In this document: positions 17,566-25,389 of the stretch, in pieces
Layout of the letters: every line of letters begins with the position of its first letter
Position numbering within the stretch: position 1 is the first letter of the stretch
From: a virus
DNA: 64,000 nt
Virus record (IMG/VR): IMGVR_UViG_3300008267_000016
Location: 21,269-85,268 of that record
Strand: one strand, 5' to 3'
Made by a program: the position numbers and the translations under genes
Notes under the pieces: generated by a model
The model's input: only the letters and a program-made list of their open reading frames with translations
Database searches by the model: none
Told to the model about the DNA's origin: nothing

Positions 17566-17671
17566 TTGCCTGTGTTTTGGGTGCCGCTATTGTACCTCAC
17601 TGCAGGAGTGATGTCTGCCTTCAGGCTCTAATACTTACTTGCTGCATTGTTGTGTAATTTTCTAGGAAAGA

Positions 17672-18079
17672 GTGATTTTTATTTGTAGAATATCGTTAGC
17701 CGCACTCACACTTGTGAGCGAACGGGATCTTCTCTTCGATCTTTCCTGTTTACAAAAGCGAGTTGCCAAAAAGAGATTTCGAAAACAAATATTTGAAGAT
17801 TGGGGTTGTTGCGCTTACTGCGGTAAAGAAAATCCGACAACGTTAGATCACGTCGTACCGAAAGCCCGTGGGGGCGCTACGACCAGAAAAAATCTTATTG
17901 CAGCTTGCGGTGACTGCAATATCCTTAAAAGTTCAGAAGACTGGTGCGTTTGGTACAGGTCTCAGTACTTTTGGACACTAGAAAGAGAGGAGCGTATTCT
18001 TTGTTGGGTTAACCAACAAGACGACGCTCCTTTTTCATTAGTACCTGTTTATTGGGGATCTACCCTCGTGGCAGCTTAA
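17672..18079 (+). CDS. HNH endonuclease
   Basis: A 135-residue protein with CAYCGKENPTTLDHVVPKAR, GGATTRKNLIAACGDCN: the two CxxC pairs and the LDHVVP/N motif of a cyanobacterial-type HNH nuclease. GTG at 17672 follows an AGGAAAG site. It may be a free-standing homing nuclease. It ends immediately next to the convergent small membrane-protein gene. Confidence 0.85.
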   Translation: MIFICRISLAALTLVSERDLLFDLSCLQKRVAKKRFRKQIFEDWGCCAYCGKENPTTLDHVVPKARGGATTRKNLIAACGDCNILKSSEDWCVWYRSQYFWTLEREERILCWVNQQDDAPFSLVPVYWGSTLVAA

Positions 18080-18259
18080 TTATTTTTTAGCCACTTTAGT
18101 TATGATACCAGCAATTATTTCAATAATTTTATACAGCTTGGCATAGAGCTCATCGTCTTTCGGCGTCGGGGTGACGTTTACGATGGCCAATGCCAGTACA
18201 TGCAGGGCGGCCAAAATACCTGCGATTTCAGCCCAGTTTTCCGTAAGATGACTAATCAT
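18080..18259 (-). CDS. 59-residue membrane protein, holin-like candidate
   Basis: The minus strand of the gap after the HNH gene encodes MISHLTENWAEIAGILAALH and onward, with a hydrophobic helix (about residues 12-29), a TPTPKDD turn and a second hydrophobic amphipathic helix ending in Lys residues. Two-helix small proteins of this kind occur in phages as holin-like or unknown membrane proteins. It is separated from the endolysin at 20351 and on the other strand, so a lysis role is only possible. Confidence 0.6.
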   Translation of the reverse strand: MISHLTENWAEIAGILAALHVLALAIVNVTPTPKDDELYAKLYKIIEIIAGIITKVAKK

Positions 18260-18303
18260 GGTGCTAACTCAGCTAGTAGAATTCTAAGAGCATTTATATA
18301 TCT

Positions 18304-18564
18304 ATGCCTGCCATACTCGACGACGCAGTCAAGTCGATTATGAAAGAAAATCCGAAGATGTCGGAGTCTTCGGCTTATGCAATCGCAACTAAACAACTTC
18401 AGCGCTCCGGCGACCTGAAAGAAGGCACTCAGGAAGCAACTAAAAAAGGGGATCGTCGCGGCGAAATGTCGAAAGCTACGCGTGCTAAAACACGAGCTAA
18501 AAAGTACAAAGAAGAGCGTAAAGCAGGTCGTAAATTTGAGCGTAATACAGAAGGTCGGGACTGA
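18304..18564 (+). CDS. Small basic phage protein
   Basis: An 86-residue protein, MPAILDDAVKSIMKENPKMS, then a Lys/Arg/Glu-rich tail. Its N-terminus (AxxIMKENPKMSESSAYAIATKQL) resembles short phage proteins annotated as conserved unknown. TGATGG links its stop to the next start, the first of a chain of small overlapping genes. Confidence 0.8.
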   Translation: MPAILDDAVKSIMKENPKMSESSAYAIATKQLQRSGDLKEGTQEATKKGDRRGEMSKATRAKTRAKKYKEERKAGRKFERNTEGRD

Positions 18565-18794
18565 TGGCTGAAGTCGCTCAGAAAAAAGATCCCGAAAAGT
18601 GGGCAAGAGCCAAAGCTAAAGCACGTAAAAAGCTTGGCGGACATTCTGCACGTGCCATGCAGTTGGCAACGAAGTATTACAAGGAGTCTGGTGGGCGTTA
18701 TGAGGGCAAAAAGTCTTCTGAAAACCGCCTGAGCAAATGGTCTAAGGAAGATTGGCAGACTCGGGAAGAGTACGAAAAAGGCGGTGAGTCCTGA
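18564..18794 (+). CDS. DUF5872-like small basic protein
   Basis: A 76-residue protein with KKDPEKWARAKAKARKKLGG, ARAMQLATKYYKESGGRYEG, and a final NRLSKWSKEDW. This sequence order matches the DUF5872 family found in phages and large viruses, of unknown function. Starts within the stop of the previous gene and ends within the start of the next. Confidence 0.8.
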   Translation: MAEVAQKKDPEKWARAKAKARKKLGGHSARAMQLATKYYKESGGRYEGKKSSENRLSKWSKEDWQTREEYEKGGES

Positions 18795-19222
18795 TGGAAC
18801 CGAGTATTCCTATCCGCTCTCAGGTATTTCTTGAAAAAGAAATTACTTCGAAGTCTCCTAGCTGCCCTACGGCAACGTTAGACGTTGAGGAGAATACAAA
18901 AAACCGTAACTGGACTATCGATAAGTTTGCTTATGGACCTTTAAATCCGGACTACCCCGATCCGGGATTTTGGGAACATAAAGCGGACTTGTGGAACACG
19001 GATATTGAGCACGCGAAATCGGCTCTCTGCGGTAACTGCGCGGCGTTCGATCAGTCGCCACAGATTCAGCAGTGCATACTTACAGGTATAAACGAGACAA
19101 ACGCAGCGGATCCGCGTGACGTTTTGGAATTAGCCGATTTAGGCTACTGCCAGCTTTTTAAGTTCAAGTGCGCAGCTCAGCGAAGCTGTGACGCTTGGCT
19201 TCATGGAGGACCCATTCAATAA
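18794..19222 (+). CDS. Cys-rich conserved phage protein
   Basis: A 142-residue protein with a C-terminal cysteine cluster: LCGNCAAFDQSP, then a Cys, DLGYCQLFKFKCAAQRSCDAW and a final GGP. The spacing suggests a metal or iron-sulfur site. The motif is familiar from phage proteins encoded among head/virion small genes. It overlaps both neighbours by one to three bases. Confidence 0.75.
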   Translation: MEPSIPIRSQVFLEKEITSKSPSCPTATLDVEENTKNRNWTIDKFAYGPLNPDYPDPGFWEHKADLWNTDIEHAKSALCGNCAAFDQSPQIQQCILTGINETNAADPRDVLELADLGYCQLFKFKCAAQRSCDAWLHGGPIQ

Positions 19223-19437
19223 TGGCTGATTTAGCGCGTGAGAAAGGCCGTACTGAGCGGTATTTACCTCGGGCAGCTTGGGCTTCGTTGTCCCCTGAGG
19301 AGCGTCGTGCGACTGACGAAAAGAAAAAACAAGCCACCCGTGGTAAGCCTGTAAACACTCAGGTCGCAAACACGGAAGCTGCCAAACGAGCTGGTCGAAA
19401 AGCTCGTGCCTTCAAGCAATCTAGAAGCAATGGCTAA
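19222..19437 (+). CDS. Small basic phage protein
   Basis: A 71-residue protein starting at the TAATG junction, with RTERYLPRAAWASLSPEERR and a Lys/Arg-rich tail (KRAGRKARAFKQSRS). It belongs to the chain of small basic proteins 18304-19570. Function unknown. Confidence 0.75.
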   Translation: MADLAREKGRTERYLPRAAWASLSPEERRATDEKKKQATRGKPVNTQVANTEAAKRAGRKARAFKQSRSNG

Positions 19438-19570
19438 GCAAGGTCCCTGCTGGGATGGTTACGTTCAAGAAGGTTATAAAAAGAAGGACGGCCGGAACGT
19501 ACCCAATTGTGTTCGTGCGAAGAAGAAAGCTAAGTCTTATCAAAAGTCTCAACAGTCCAAGGGGCGCTGA
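19430..19570 (+). CDS. 46-residue basic protein with CWDGY/PNCV motif
   Basis: ATG at 19430, 8 bases inside the previous gene, opens a frame reading MAKQGPCWDGYVQEGYKKKD then GRNVPNCVRAKKKAKS. The C-W-D-G-Y ... K-x-G-x-x-V-P-N-C-V arrangement is a known short phage motif of unknown role. Its 3' end overlaps the convergent gene by 41 bases. Confidence 0.65.
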   Translation: MAKQGPCWDGYVQEGYKKKDGRNVPNCVRAKKKAKSYQKSQQSKGR

Positions 19571-19850
19571 GGCGCATCTCGCCACCTAGGAGCTCCTGCG
19601 CTTTAGTTCCGTCTGGCGGAAGTTCAGTGTAGATAGGTTTCTGTTTTTCTTTTTCCTCTTTATCCCACGCCTCGCGGAACGCCTCTACTTGTTTGTCAAC
19701 TTCTTTAATTGCAACTTCAGCTCGAAAAGCAGCCCAATCTGGTCGACAATAATCGAGTATTCGCCTGATCCAAGGTTTTTGTTTTAGTGGATAAAACCTA
19801 CATAAGAAGGTAATCAGCTCGTAGATAAGTGCGTTTACTTTGTTGTACAT
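19530..19850 (-). CDS. Hypothetical protein with N-terminal hydrophobic helix
   Basis: A 106-residue protein on the minus strand (VNALIYELITFLCRFYPLKQ, then a charged helix AIKEVDKQVEAFREAWDKEE). The first helix could be membrane-associated. No family recognised. It is isolated on this strand within a rightward region. Confidence 0.55.
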   Translation of the reverse strand: MYNKVNALIYELITFLCRFYPLKQKPWIRRILDYCRPDWAAFRAEVAIKEVDKQVEAFREAWDKEEKEKQKPIYTELPPDGTKAQELLGGEMRLSAPWTVETFDKT

Positions 19851-19889
19851 ACCTTAGAATCTTTATATCGAGGTGTCTCCAATCTAGCC

Positions 19890-20288
19890 ATGGCCGAAGT
19901 TACCTTCAATCGTGAGACAGGAGTCGCTCCGGAAGGAATTACTCGTTTTGGCCAGTTTCGTACTCTGGACGGTAATAACGTCACCATTGGTAACTACCGC
20001 TCTTTTGCTGGTGACGGCGGCTTAGGTCTGGCCGACGTTTTCAGCCTGACCTTTGGTACCTCTGGTACCGCGACCATCACTTTAGATGCTGAAGCTTTTG
20101 CTGTGAGCAAAGTTGAAGTTTATAAAGCCGATGGTACCGTGGCAGGTACTGCAAACGCACCCAAAATTACGCGTCGCAGCAACTCCAGTTTCACTTATAG
20201 CGTCAGCAACGGCGAGACCGCTACGCTCTATGTGTTCCGTACCGGTCGCAGTGAAACTGAGTACCGGGTTACAGTTACCGCTGCTTAA
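19890..20288 (+). CDS. Beta-rich small structural protein
   Basis: A 132-residue protein with an Ig-like strand pattern (ITRFGQFRTLDGNNVTIGNY, TATITLDAEAFAVSKVEVYK, TATLYVFRTGRSETEYRVTV). It is likely a virion decoration or fibre-accessory protein. High codon quality and a strong GAGG upstream suggest abundant expression. Confidence 0.7.
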   Translation: MAEVTFNRETGVAPEGITRFGQFRTLDGNNVTIGNYRSFAGDGGLGLADVFSLTFGTSGTATITLDAEAFAVSKVEVYKADGTVAGTANAPKITRRSNSSFTYSVSNGETATLYVFRTGRSETEYRVTVTAA

Positions 20289-20308
20289 TTAAAATTTCAC
20301 GCCGCATA

Positions 20309-20350
20309 TTGTCAAACTCTGCCAGAGTAAATACAGGCAGATTTTGACAA
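20309..20350 (+). promoter_or_regulatory. Long hairpin abutting the endolysin start codon
   Basis: Bases 20309-20323 pair with 20336-20350 in 14 of 15 positions, with a 12-base loop, and the ATG of the endolysin is the next base. No Shine-Dalgarno sequence is visible. In RNA this would hide the initiation region; in DNA it could be an operator. It may delay lysozyme synthesis. Confidence 0.65.
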
Positions 20351-21586
20351 ATGCGTATTTCGCAGAAGGGGATAGATTTAATCAAAAAGTTTGAAGGTAT
20401 TCGGCTGACAGCCTATGTCTGTCCTGCCGGTGTATTGACTATCGGCTATGGGCATACTGGGCCTGATGTGCAACCAGGAATGCGCATCACCGAGGAGGAG
20501 GCCGAGCGTCTGCTGTGGGCTGATACTGAGAGTGCGCAACAGACCGTCAGTAGTTTTGTAAGCGTAAAACTTAATCAGAATGAATATGATGCGCTAGTTT
20601 CTTTTACGTTTAATGTTGGACCGACAGCGTTCGTCAACAGCACGATGCTGCGCCTGCTTAACCATGGAGCTGATCGCAAGGTCGTAGCGGGTGAATTCGG
20701 TAGGTGGGTTAAGGCCGGCAGCGATGAAGTCATCCCTGGTTTGGTACGGCGCCGAGAAGAGGAGAAAAAGTTATTCTTAGAGAAGGTGAAGCATCCTCTT
20801 TTGGCTAAGTCTCTCCTTGCGAAACGTGATACTTGGCTCAAGCGTCACCCTGTTGACTCCAGCACCTTGAAGGCCGAGGAGAAGCTTTTTGTCCCTAAAG
20901 GCAGCGCGTGGCAGTGGACTGAAATCAGGATGTATGCCGGAGAAGCTCACCAGCGAGTGCTCCTAGAGAAGCAACCAGAAGTTGAGTGGTGGTTTTTCCC
21001 GGATCACTGGAAGATCATTAATGACACAGAGACTCAGGAGACACCACCCAAGACAGACGGTGAGATCAAACTAGTTGTTCCTTACTTCTCCCAACGGGAT
21101 AACAAAAAAGATCCTATGCGCACCTGCTTTTCCAGCAGTTGTGCAATGCTCCTGGCGGCTCTCGATCCTGATGCTATTGATACTGACGATGAATACATCA
21201 GTGAAGTATATAAGTACGGTGATACCACATCGGCTTCAGCTCAACTGGACACTCTGAAGCACTTTGGTGTCGACGCTAAGTTTGTTCAAAACGCAAGCTG
21301 GGATACCATCGAGCAGCAGCTCAAGCGAGGCATCCCTGTCCCAATGGGCATCCTCCACAAAGGTCCAGTTTCCAATCCTGTTGGAGGCGGCCACTGGATC
21401 TGCTGTGTGGGCGTCACCGCAGACCGCCAGAAACTTTGGGTGCATGATCCTTTCGGCGATCTTGATCTGATTGGTGGGTCTTACGTTTCTACTGATGGGA
21501 AATACCGCTTGTATTCCAAGAAAAACTTAGGCCCTCGTTTCCTTGTTGAAGGACCTAAGAGTGGCTGGGTAATCCTGGCTAGCTGA
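20351..21586 (+). CDS. Endolysin: GH24 lysozyme plus C39-like peptidase
   Basis: A 411-residue two-enzyme protein. Residues 1-143 are a T4-type lysozyme (GLIKKFEG-type start with Glu 15, TIGYGHTG). Residues about 155-235 form a linker domain (KRDTWLKRHPVDSS, EEKLFVPKG, WWFFPDHW) that may bind the wall. Residues 240-411 are a papain-like C39 family peptidase: RTCFSSSCAMLL with catalytic Cys near 258-263, GGHWICCVG with the His, and WVHDPFGD. It would cut both glycan and peptide bonds of host peptidoglycan. No signal peptide is seen, so a holin is expected. Confidence 0.9.
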   Translation: MRISQKGIDLIKKFEGIRLTAYVCPAGVLTIGYGHTGPDVQPGMRITEEEAERLLWADTESAQQTVSSFVSVKLNQNEYDALVSFTFNVGPTAFVNSTMLRLLNHGADRKVVAGEFGRWVKAGSDEVIPGLVRRREEEKKLFLEKVKHPLLAKSLLAKRDTWLKRHPVDSSTLKAEEKLFVPKGSAWQWTEIRMYAGEAHQRVLLEKQPEVEWWFFPDHWKIINDTETQETPPKTDGEIKLVVPYFSQRDNKKDPMRTCFSSSCAMLLAALDPDAIDTDDEYISEVYKYGDTTSASAQLDTLKHFGVDAKFVQNASWDTIEQQLKRGIPVPMGILHKGPVSNPVGGGHWICCVGVTADRQKLWVHDPFGDLDLIGGSYVSTDGKYRLYSKKNLGPRFLVEGPKSGWVILAS

Positions 21587-21615
21587 GGTAGACTTCGTAC
21601 TCTCTCCTTTGAGCC

Positions 21616-21855
21616 ATGGTTTCTGTCGGCGCTGAGTTCGATTATCAGAAAATTCTAGATAACTGGAGTGTTACTGATGAGCAAAGCAAGGCAGATTTCT
21701 TAGATGCGCTCTATGAGTTTTATGGATGTAATAACGGTCTGTACTCTGGGCTTTTCCAGCGTTTTCAGTCGGATCTGACTGAATTTGCTCGGCATTTAGT
21801 TACCATGCGGGGCATGGCAGTAGCTGAGTTGTTTCGTGCTGGCTTAGAATTGTAA
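21616..21855 (+). CDS. Hypothetical acidic protein
   Basis: A 79-residue helical protein (FDYQKILDNWSVTDEQSKAD onward) with no recognised motif, directly downstream of the endolysin. Confidence 0.7.
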   Translation: MVSVGAEFDYQKILDNWSVTDEQSKADFLDALYEFYGCNNGLYSGLFQRFQSDLTEFARHLVTMRGMAVAELFRAGLEL

Positions 21856-21870
21856 AAACTTAATCAGCTG

Positions 21871-22104
21871 ATGGCGTATAAGCGAGACTATAAGGAAGAG
21901 TACCGTAATTACGACGGCACTGAGAAAGTTAAAAAGCGCCGTGCAGCTAGAAATAAAGCGCGGCGTTTTATGGAACGCGAAGGTCGGGTCCATAAAGGCG
22001 ATGGTAAAGATGTCGACCATAAAGATCGGAACCCGCATAACAATTCGCCTTCTAACTTAAGGGTAATGGATGCCTCGAGAAATAGATCTAGGAAACCTGA
22101 TTGA
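21871..22104 (+). CDS. Small HNH-like basic protein
   Basis: A 77-residue, Lys/Arg-rich protein with KDVDHKDRNPHNNSPSNLRV, which gives the His-Asp and Asn spacing of an HNH-type fold without the zinc Cys pairs. Small phage proteins with the DVDHKDxNxxNNxxxNLRV motif are usually labelled HNH endonuclease. Activity is uncertain at this size. Confidence 0.75.
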   Translation: MAYKRDYKEEYRNYDGTEKVKKRRAARNKARRFMEREGRVHKGDGKDVDHKDRNPHNNSPSNLRVMDASRNRSRKPD

Positions 22105-22118
22105 GCTAAGATAAAACT

Positions 22119-22634
22119 ATGAACGGCCAAAACTTCTTACAACGCCCCGGTGGCTTAGGCCCTATGGCTGCCCGAGTGAAACCACTCGGTAGCCTGGCTA
22201 CGGGCAACCCCGCGATGTACCAGAACACTCCTGAGATGATTGAGTTGAATCGGGCAACCGGTTTAGACAACATCAATCGAGTGTATTCACAGTATCAGCA
22301 CGATATTGGAGAGTATGCGCGAGAGCCCGTGGGACCTACGGATGTTCAAGCTAGTAATATTGTTCCTAGCCAGCAGTTGACAGGGCCTGCCGGGTACAAC
22401 CATAGGGATAACCTAGTGATCCCGGAGCGACCTGCTGATATGAGTAAGGGTGAGTATCTGGTTAAAACTCAGAACACTCTTAATCCTGAGATGCGTAATA
22501 AGTTAAAGATTCTGACGACGGTTCCTCAGCAGAACTTTCTGAGTGCCATGGATCCGACAATGGCGATGATCCCCCAGAATCTCAACACGGCGGGAACTTT
22601 ACCCCTTCAGCTTCCTATTAAAATTAAAAAATGA
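22119..22634 (+). CDS. Hypothetical, probable virion protein
   Basis: A 171-residue Pro/Asn/Met-rich protein of low predicted order (RPGGLGPMAARVKPLGSL, ...LPLQLPIKIKK). It has the composition of phage structural or scaffolding proteins. Its TGA overlaps the ATG of the next gene. Confidence 0.65.
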   Translation: MNGQNFLQRPGGLGPMAARVKPLGSLATGNPAMYQNTPEMIELNRATGLDNINRVYSQYQHDIGEYAREPVGPTDVQASNIVPSQQLTGPAGYNHRDNLVIPERPADMSKGEYLVKTQNTLNPEMRNKLKILTTVPQQNFLSAMDPTMAMIPQNLNTAGTLPLQLPIKIKK

Positions 22635-22771
22635 TGCACCAGGACGCTGATAAGGTTCGCATGGCTGGGATGCGTCTCGGTTGGGGACCTGCTGACCTCG
22701 CTCGAATGGTTTCAAACCCGAGCGAGATTACTGCTAGATTACGGTACCAACAAGCTTTTCCACGTAGCTAA
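22631..22771 (+). CDS. 46-residue hypothetical protein
   Basis: ATG-ATG at 22631 overlaps the previous stop, and the TAA at 22769 overlaps the thyX ATG (TAATG). The product reads MMHQDADKVRMAGMRLGWGP then ADLARMVSNPSEITARLRYQ. The tight coupling on both sides is the main evidence that it is a gene. Confidence 0.55.
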   Translation: MMHQDADKVRMAGMRLGWGPADLARMVSNPSEITARLRYQQAFPRS

Positions 22772-23469
22772 TGAAGCTGCATTCCGCTGATCTGGATTGG
22801 GTTACACCAGATGCGGAAAAAGTAATCGCAAGACACGCCAGAGTTTCCACAAAAGATCCTGATCGTGAAGAGTACGAAAAGCTATTAACGTACTGTATTA
22901 AACACGCACACTGGTCGGTTTTCGAGCAAGCTTCGGCCAGCTTTGAAATTAGTACAACTCGAGCTATTTCACCTCAAATCTTGAGGCACAGGAGCTTCGT
23001 ATTTCAAGAACTGTCTCAGCGCTACTGCGAACCTAACGAAACACTTGATTTAGAAGAGAAACCCTTTCAATTTGAGCTGAGGTTTCAAGCCTCAAAGAAT
23101 CGTCAGAGCAGCGTGGACCGCCTTCCGGTTTACATGTGTGAATCGTTCTGGGAGCGGCTTGAGTTTATCGACAGTCAGGTTCAAGGGCTGTATAAGGAAA
23201 TGCTCGACGCAGGCGTGGCTCGTGAATGCGCAAGGAATATTTTACCCTTGTACACACCCACTCGTATGCATATGAGCGGCACTGTGCGTAGTTTCCTGCA
23301 TTATGTTGGTTTACGCGGCAAGGATGATACTCAGGCTGAGCATCGCCAGATTGCTAGGTCGATTGGTTATCGCCTTGCCCGTGAGCTTCCTACTGTCGTG
23401 AAAGCAGTTAGAGCTTCCGAAGATCCATCTCTTAAGGGTTGGGATTTCCTTAGGTATCTTCCTCAGTAG
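22771..23469 (+). CDS. thyX: Flavin-dependent thymidylate synthase ThyX
   Basis: A 232-residue, full-length ThyX. It has the signature RHRSFVFQELSQRY (RHRxxSxxxxSxR form), the N-terminal WSVFEQASASFEI strand-helix, and the C-terminal ARNILPLYTPTRMHMSGTVR and DTQAEHRQIA. The enzyme methylates dUMP to dTMP using FAD, NADPH and methylenetetrahydrofolate, supplying dTTP for phage replication together with the dCTP deaminase at 42914. Its stop overlaps a convergent gene by 20 bases. Confidence 0.97.
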   Translation: MKLHSADLDWVTPDAEKVIARHARVSTKDPDREEYEKLLTYCIKHAHWSVFEQASASFEISTTRAISPQILRHRSFVFQELSQRYCEPNETLDLEEKPFQFELRFQASKNRQSSVDRLPVYMCESFWERLEFIDSQVQGLYKEMLDAGVARECARNILPLYTPTRMHMSGTVRSFLHYVGLRGKDDTQAEHRQIARSIGYRLARELPTVVKAVRASEDPSLKGWDFLRYLPQ

Positions 23470-23695
23470 CTTTGTTTACTGGTGTTACACCAGTTAGCTC
23501 TTCGTAAGCATCAAGTTCATTAGCCAAGGCTCGCAGATCGTCTTCGCAGATGATTCCGTCACCTGTGGCGTGGCCAAAGCTCAACCTATACGCTACTTCC
23601 CGGAGAACAGCAGCTATAGCTTTTTTATTACACCAATCAACTTCATGAGCTTTTTTGATTACCGCATATGCGTCAGCTGATAGTCCTTTTGCCAT
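23450..23695 (-). CDS. Hypothetical helical protein
   Basis: An 81-residue protein (MAKGLSADAYAVIKKAHEVD) with an LREVAYRLSFG and DDLRALANELDAYEEL layout. It resembles the small modular proteins further right (LRA-x-A-x-x-L...LxxxAxEL) but without the conserved A-L-R-A-A core. Ends inside thyX. Confidence 0.65.
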   Translation of the reverse strand: MAKGLSADAYAVIKKAHEVDWCNKKAIAAVLREVAYRLSFGHATGDGIICEDDLRALANELDAYEELTGVTPVNKATEEDT

Positions 23696-23738
23696 TAGTT
23701 GAGTTCTTTATAAACGGTGAGTATTGAGATTGTTGATG

Positions 23739-23838
23739 GCCTGAGTGTAAACCGCCTCATAAGGACGGAGCAGAGACTCAGGCTCTATCGATACTGAGTG
23801 TAACAGAAGCACCATTTTGTTGACGTTAACAAAATGGT
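23739..23838. promoter_or_regulatory. Two inverted repeats in a 156-base intergenic gap
   Basis: Bases 23739-23746 and 23776-23783 form a perfect 8-bp inverted repeat (GCCTGAGT). Bases 23811-23821 and 23828-23838 form a perfect 11-bp inverted repeat with a 6-base loop. Neither is followed by a T-run, so they may be operators or mRNA hairpins ending the leftward array rather than rho-independent terminators. Confidence 0.5.
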
Positions 23839-23851
23839 TTAGTGAGTTTGA

Positions 23852-24004
23852 CTATTGAGCTTCAAGTTCATTAACAATAAGCATCATTTGAAGTAGTGCA
23901 AAAACAACACCATCACTGCGGTCTGTGTCGGATTTATAGTAAATATCCTCTATCTGCTCTACAGCAGCGCGAAGAGCGGCGGCGACGGAGTAGCGGTGAA
24001 CCAT
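23852..24004 (-). CDS. 50-residue member of the small modular protein array
   Basis: Reads MVHRYSVAAALRAAVEQIED then YKSDTDRSDGVVFALLQMML and ends NELEAQ. The AAALRAAVEQ core and the final ELxAQ match the proteins at 24725 and 25386, of which this is a truncated form lacking the N-terminal LSPAAQAVLDA part. Confidence 0.6.
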   Translation of the reverse strand: MVHRYSVAAALRAAVEQIEDIYYKSDTDRSDGVVFALLQMMLIVNELEAQ

Positions 24005-24015
24005 AATTGATTAAA

Positions 24016-24213
24016 CTAAGATAGTAGAGAGATGCGTTCAACACGCCGTACTTCCAGCAAGTGCGGACCATCTTCAGAGTAAATGGCCAAGTAATGTTGG
24101 CCTTCATTCCAGGCTTGCTCCAGGGTGGGGGCTGTGCCGCCCGCTTGTTCTTCGCCGTTGTCGTCGAGCACCGAGAACTCGTAACTAGTGTCAAGCACTG
24201 TGTAGTCAGCCAT
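24016..24213 (-). CDS. Small acidic protein
   Basis: A 65-residue protein (MADYTVLDTSYEFSVLDDNG) with an APTLEQAWNEGQHYLAIYSE segment that looks like a small alpha-beta domain. A longer antiphase frame over the same bases is a shadow. Function unknown. Confidence 0.6.
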   Translation of the reverse strand: MADYTVLDTSYEFSVLDDNGEEQAGGTAPTLEQAWNEGQHYLAIYSEDGPHLLEVRRVERISLLS

Positions 24214-24233
24214 AAGGACAGAAGAGGGTCTGA

Positions 24234-24431
24234 CTAAGGGAGCAACGATGAACTATCTGGGAATTCCGGAGGGTTGACCAAGCCGCAACGGCCCCAGTAA
24301 CCCCTCCGCATTGCTGAGCCAATCCAACGCTTGTGAATCCAGTCTGGCCAGCGGGTGTCTGAATTGACCCAGCGGAAGTTGCCAATCTTCCCCGCGTGGC
24401 TGCAGACGTAGATAAATGGAAACTCAGACAT
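24234..24431 (-). CDS. Small hypothetical protein
   Basis: A 65-residue Trp-rich protein (FPFIYVCSHAGKIGNFRWVN, DTRWPDWIHKRWIGSAMRRG). No family known. It ends 20 bases before the next leftward gene and is part of the GC-rich array. Confidence 0.55.
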   Translation of the reverse strand: MSEFPFIYVCSHAGKIGNFRWVNSDTRWPDWIHKRWIGSAMRRGYWGRCGLVNPPEFPDSSSLLP

Positions 24432-24445
24432 CGGAGTTGATCGGA

Positions 24446-24706
24446 CTACTGGCCCCAGCGGGCGAGAACAGCGCGGGCATAGACACGCCAGCTTTCGGGC
24501 TCACCGCTCTGGTCGATCTCGGTGAACAGCTCGTCAAGAGCCTCATCAGTCGGCCCCTTCGGCTCAGGCTCAGCCAGTGCGGCATCAGCGCGGCGCAGGA
24601 GAGCTTCAAGCTCGTGGAGGCTGTAGCCGTTGTCTTCGATGTACCAACACTGGTAGCGGTGCAGATTGTCTGCCAGCTCTTCGCACAGTTGTTTGTAATC
24701 AGTCAT
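24446..24706 (-). CDS. Array protein with ARAVLARWG C-terminal module
   Basis: An 86-residue protein: N-terminal MTDYKQLCEELADNLHRYQ, then ALAEPEPKGPTDEALDELF and a final YARAVLARWGQ. I recognise the GPTDExLxEL ... ARAVLARWG module as common in cyanobacterial and cyanophage proteins of unknown function. The N-terminal module is shared with the protein at 25003, so these proteins are module combinations. DNA is GC-rich. Confidence 0.75.
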   Translation of the reverse strand: MTDYKQLCEELADNLHRYQCWYIEDNGYSLHELEALLRRADAALAEPEPKGPTDEALDELFTEIDQSGEPESWRVYARAVLARWGQ

Positions 24707-24724
24707 GGTAATTAGTGAGGTGGT

Positions 24725-24967
24725 CTACTGGGCTCCAAGTTCGGTGGCGATAGCTAAGAGTTGAAACTTTGCTTCATCTAGGTCCGTCCAATCACCAGAA
24801 GGGTCAGCCTCCTTTGGCATGACCTGATTAACAGCCTCTCGAAGAGCAACAGAAACCTCGAAAGCTATGCGAGCAGCTTCATTGGGAATGTCCTCAGGGT
24901 TGAGGTCGTACTGCTGCCGAGTGACAGCATTCAAAACAGCCCACGCAGCGAGTGAAAGTTCAGACAT
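24725..24967 (-). CDS. Array protein, LSPAAQAVLDA-type
   Basis: An 80-residue protein: LSLAAWAVLNAVTRQ at the N-terminus, EVSVALREAVNQVMP in the middle and LLAIATELGAQ at the end. It is a clear paralogue of the protein at 25386, a family I know from cyanobacteria and their phages, with unknown function. Confidence 0.75.
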   Translation of the reverse strand: MSELSLAAWAVLNAVTRQQYDLNPEDIPNEAARIAFEVSVALREAVNQVMPKEADPSGDWTDLDEAKFQLLAIATELGAQ

Positions 24968-25002
24968 AGAGGTGATGTTGACATGTGGGCTTGAGGTTTG
25001 TG

Positions 25003-25389
25003 TTAGTCACTAAGTTGAGCCATTTGTTTTTCCATGTGATCCGCCCATGCCACCAGATCGCTGGCACGGACAAGCTGCTCACCAGTATCAGCAACGCGCC
25101 ACTGAACTGAAGCAGTATCGCGGATGGCTTGATCAATCACCTTGCGGATCAGAAGGACCGTGGCTCGACGGTGGAGCTGCCGAGTAATCTGATCAGTGAC
25201 AGAGGCCGGTTCCCTGTCGTCGGACACAGCCGGTCCATCTGGCTCGGCCAGCAGTGCGCGGGCGCGGTTGATCCGCTCAAAGCTGGCAGCGGTGTGCTCG
25301 TCGGCAGGATCGTTGATTAAGTAGCCGTCGATCCATCCCTCCAAGTCATCAGTCAGCTCAACGCACAGGGCGCGAAAGTCAGTGGTCAT
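25003..25389 (-). CDS. Array protein with TDFRALCVELTDDLE N-terminal module
   Basis: A 128-residue protein. The N-terminus FRALCVELTDDLEGWIDGYL and RINRARALLAEPDGP match the module order in the protein at 24446. The C-terminal half is different: a helical DQITRQLHRRATVLLIRKVI region. Overlaps the next array gene by 4 bases (ATGA). Confidence 0.75.
   Translation of the reverse strand: MTTDFRALCVELTDDLEGWIDGYLINDPADEHTAASFERINRARALLAEPDGPAVSDDREPASVTDQITRQLHRRATVLLIRKVIDQAIRDTASVQWRVADTGEQLVRASDLVAWADHMEKQMAQLSD

Noticed and set aside
24416-24715. Plus-strand ORF of 99 codons in the GC-rich array, and similar ones at 25129 and 25488
   Set aside because: They are antisense to the recognised array proteins and arise from high GC content.
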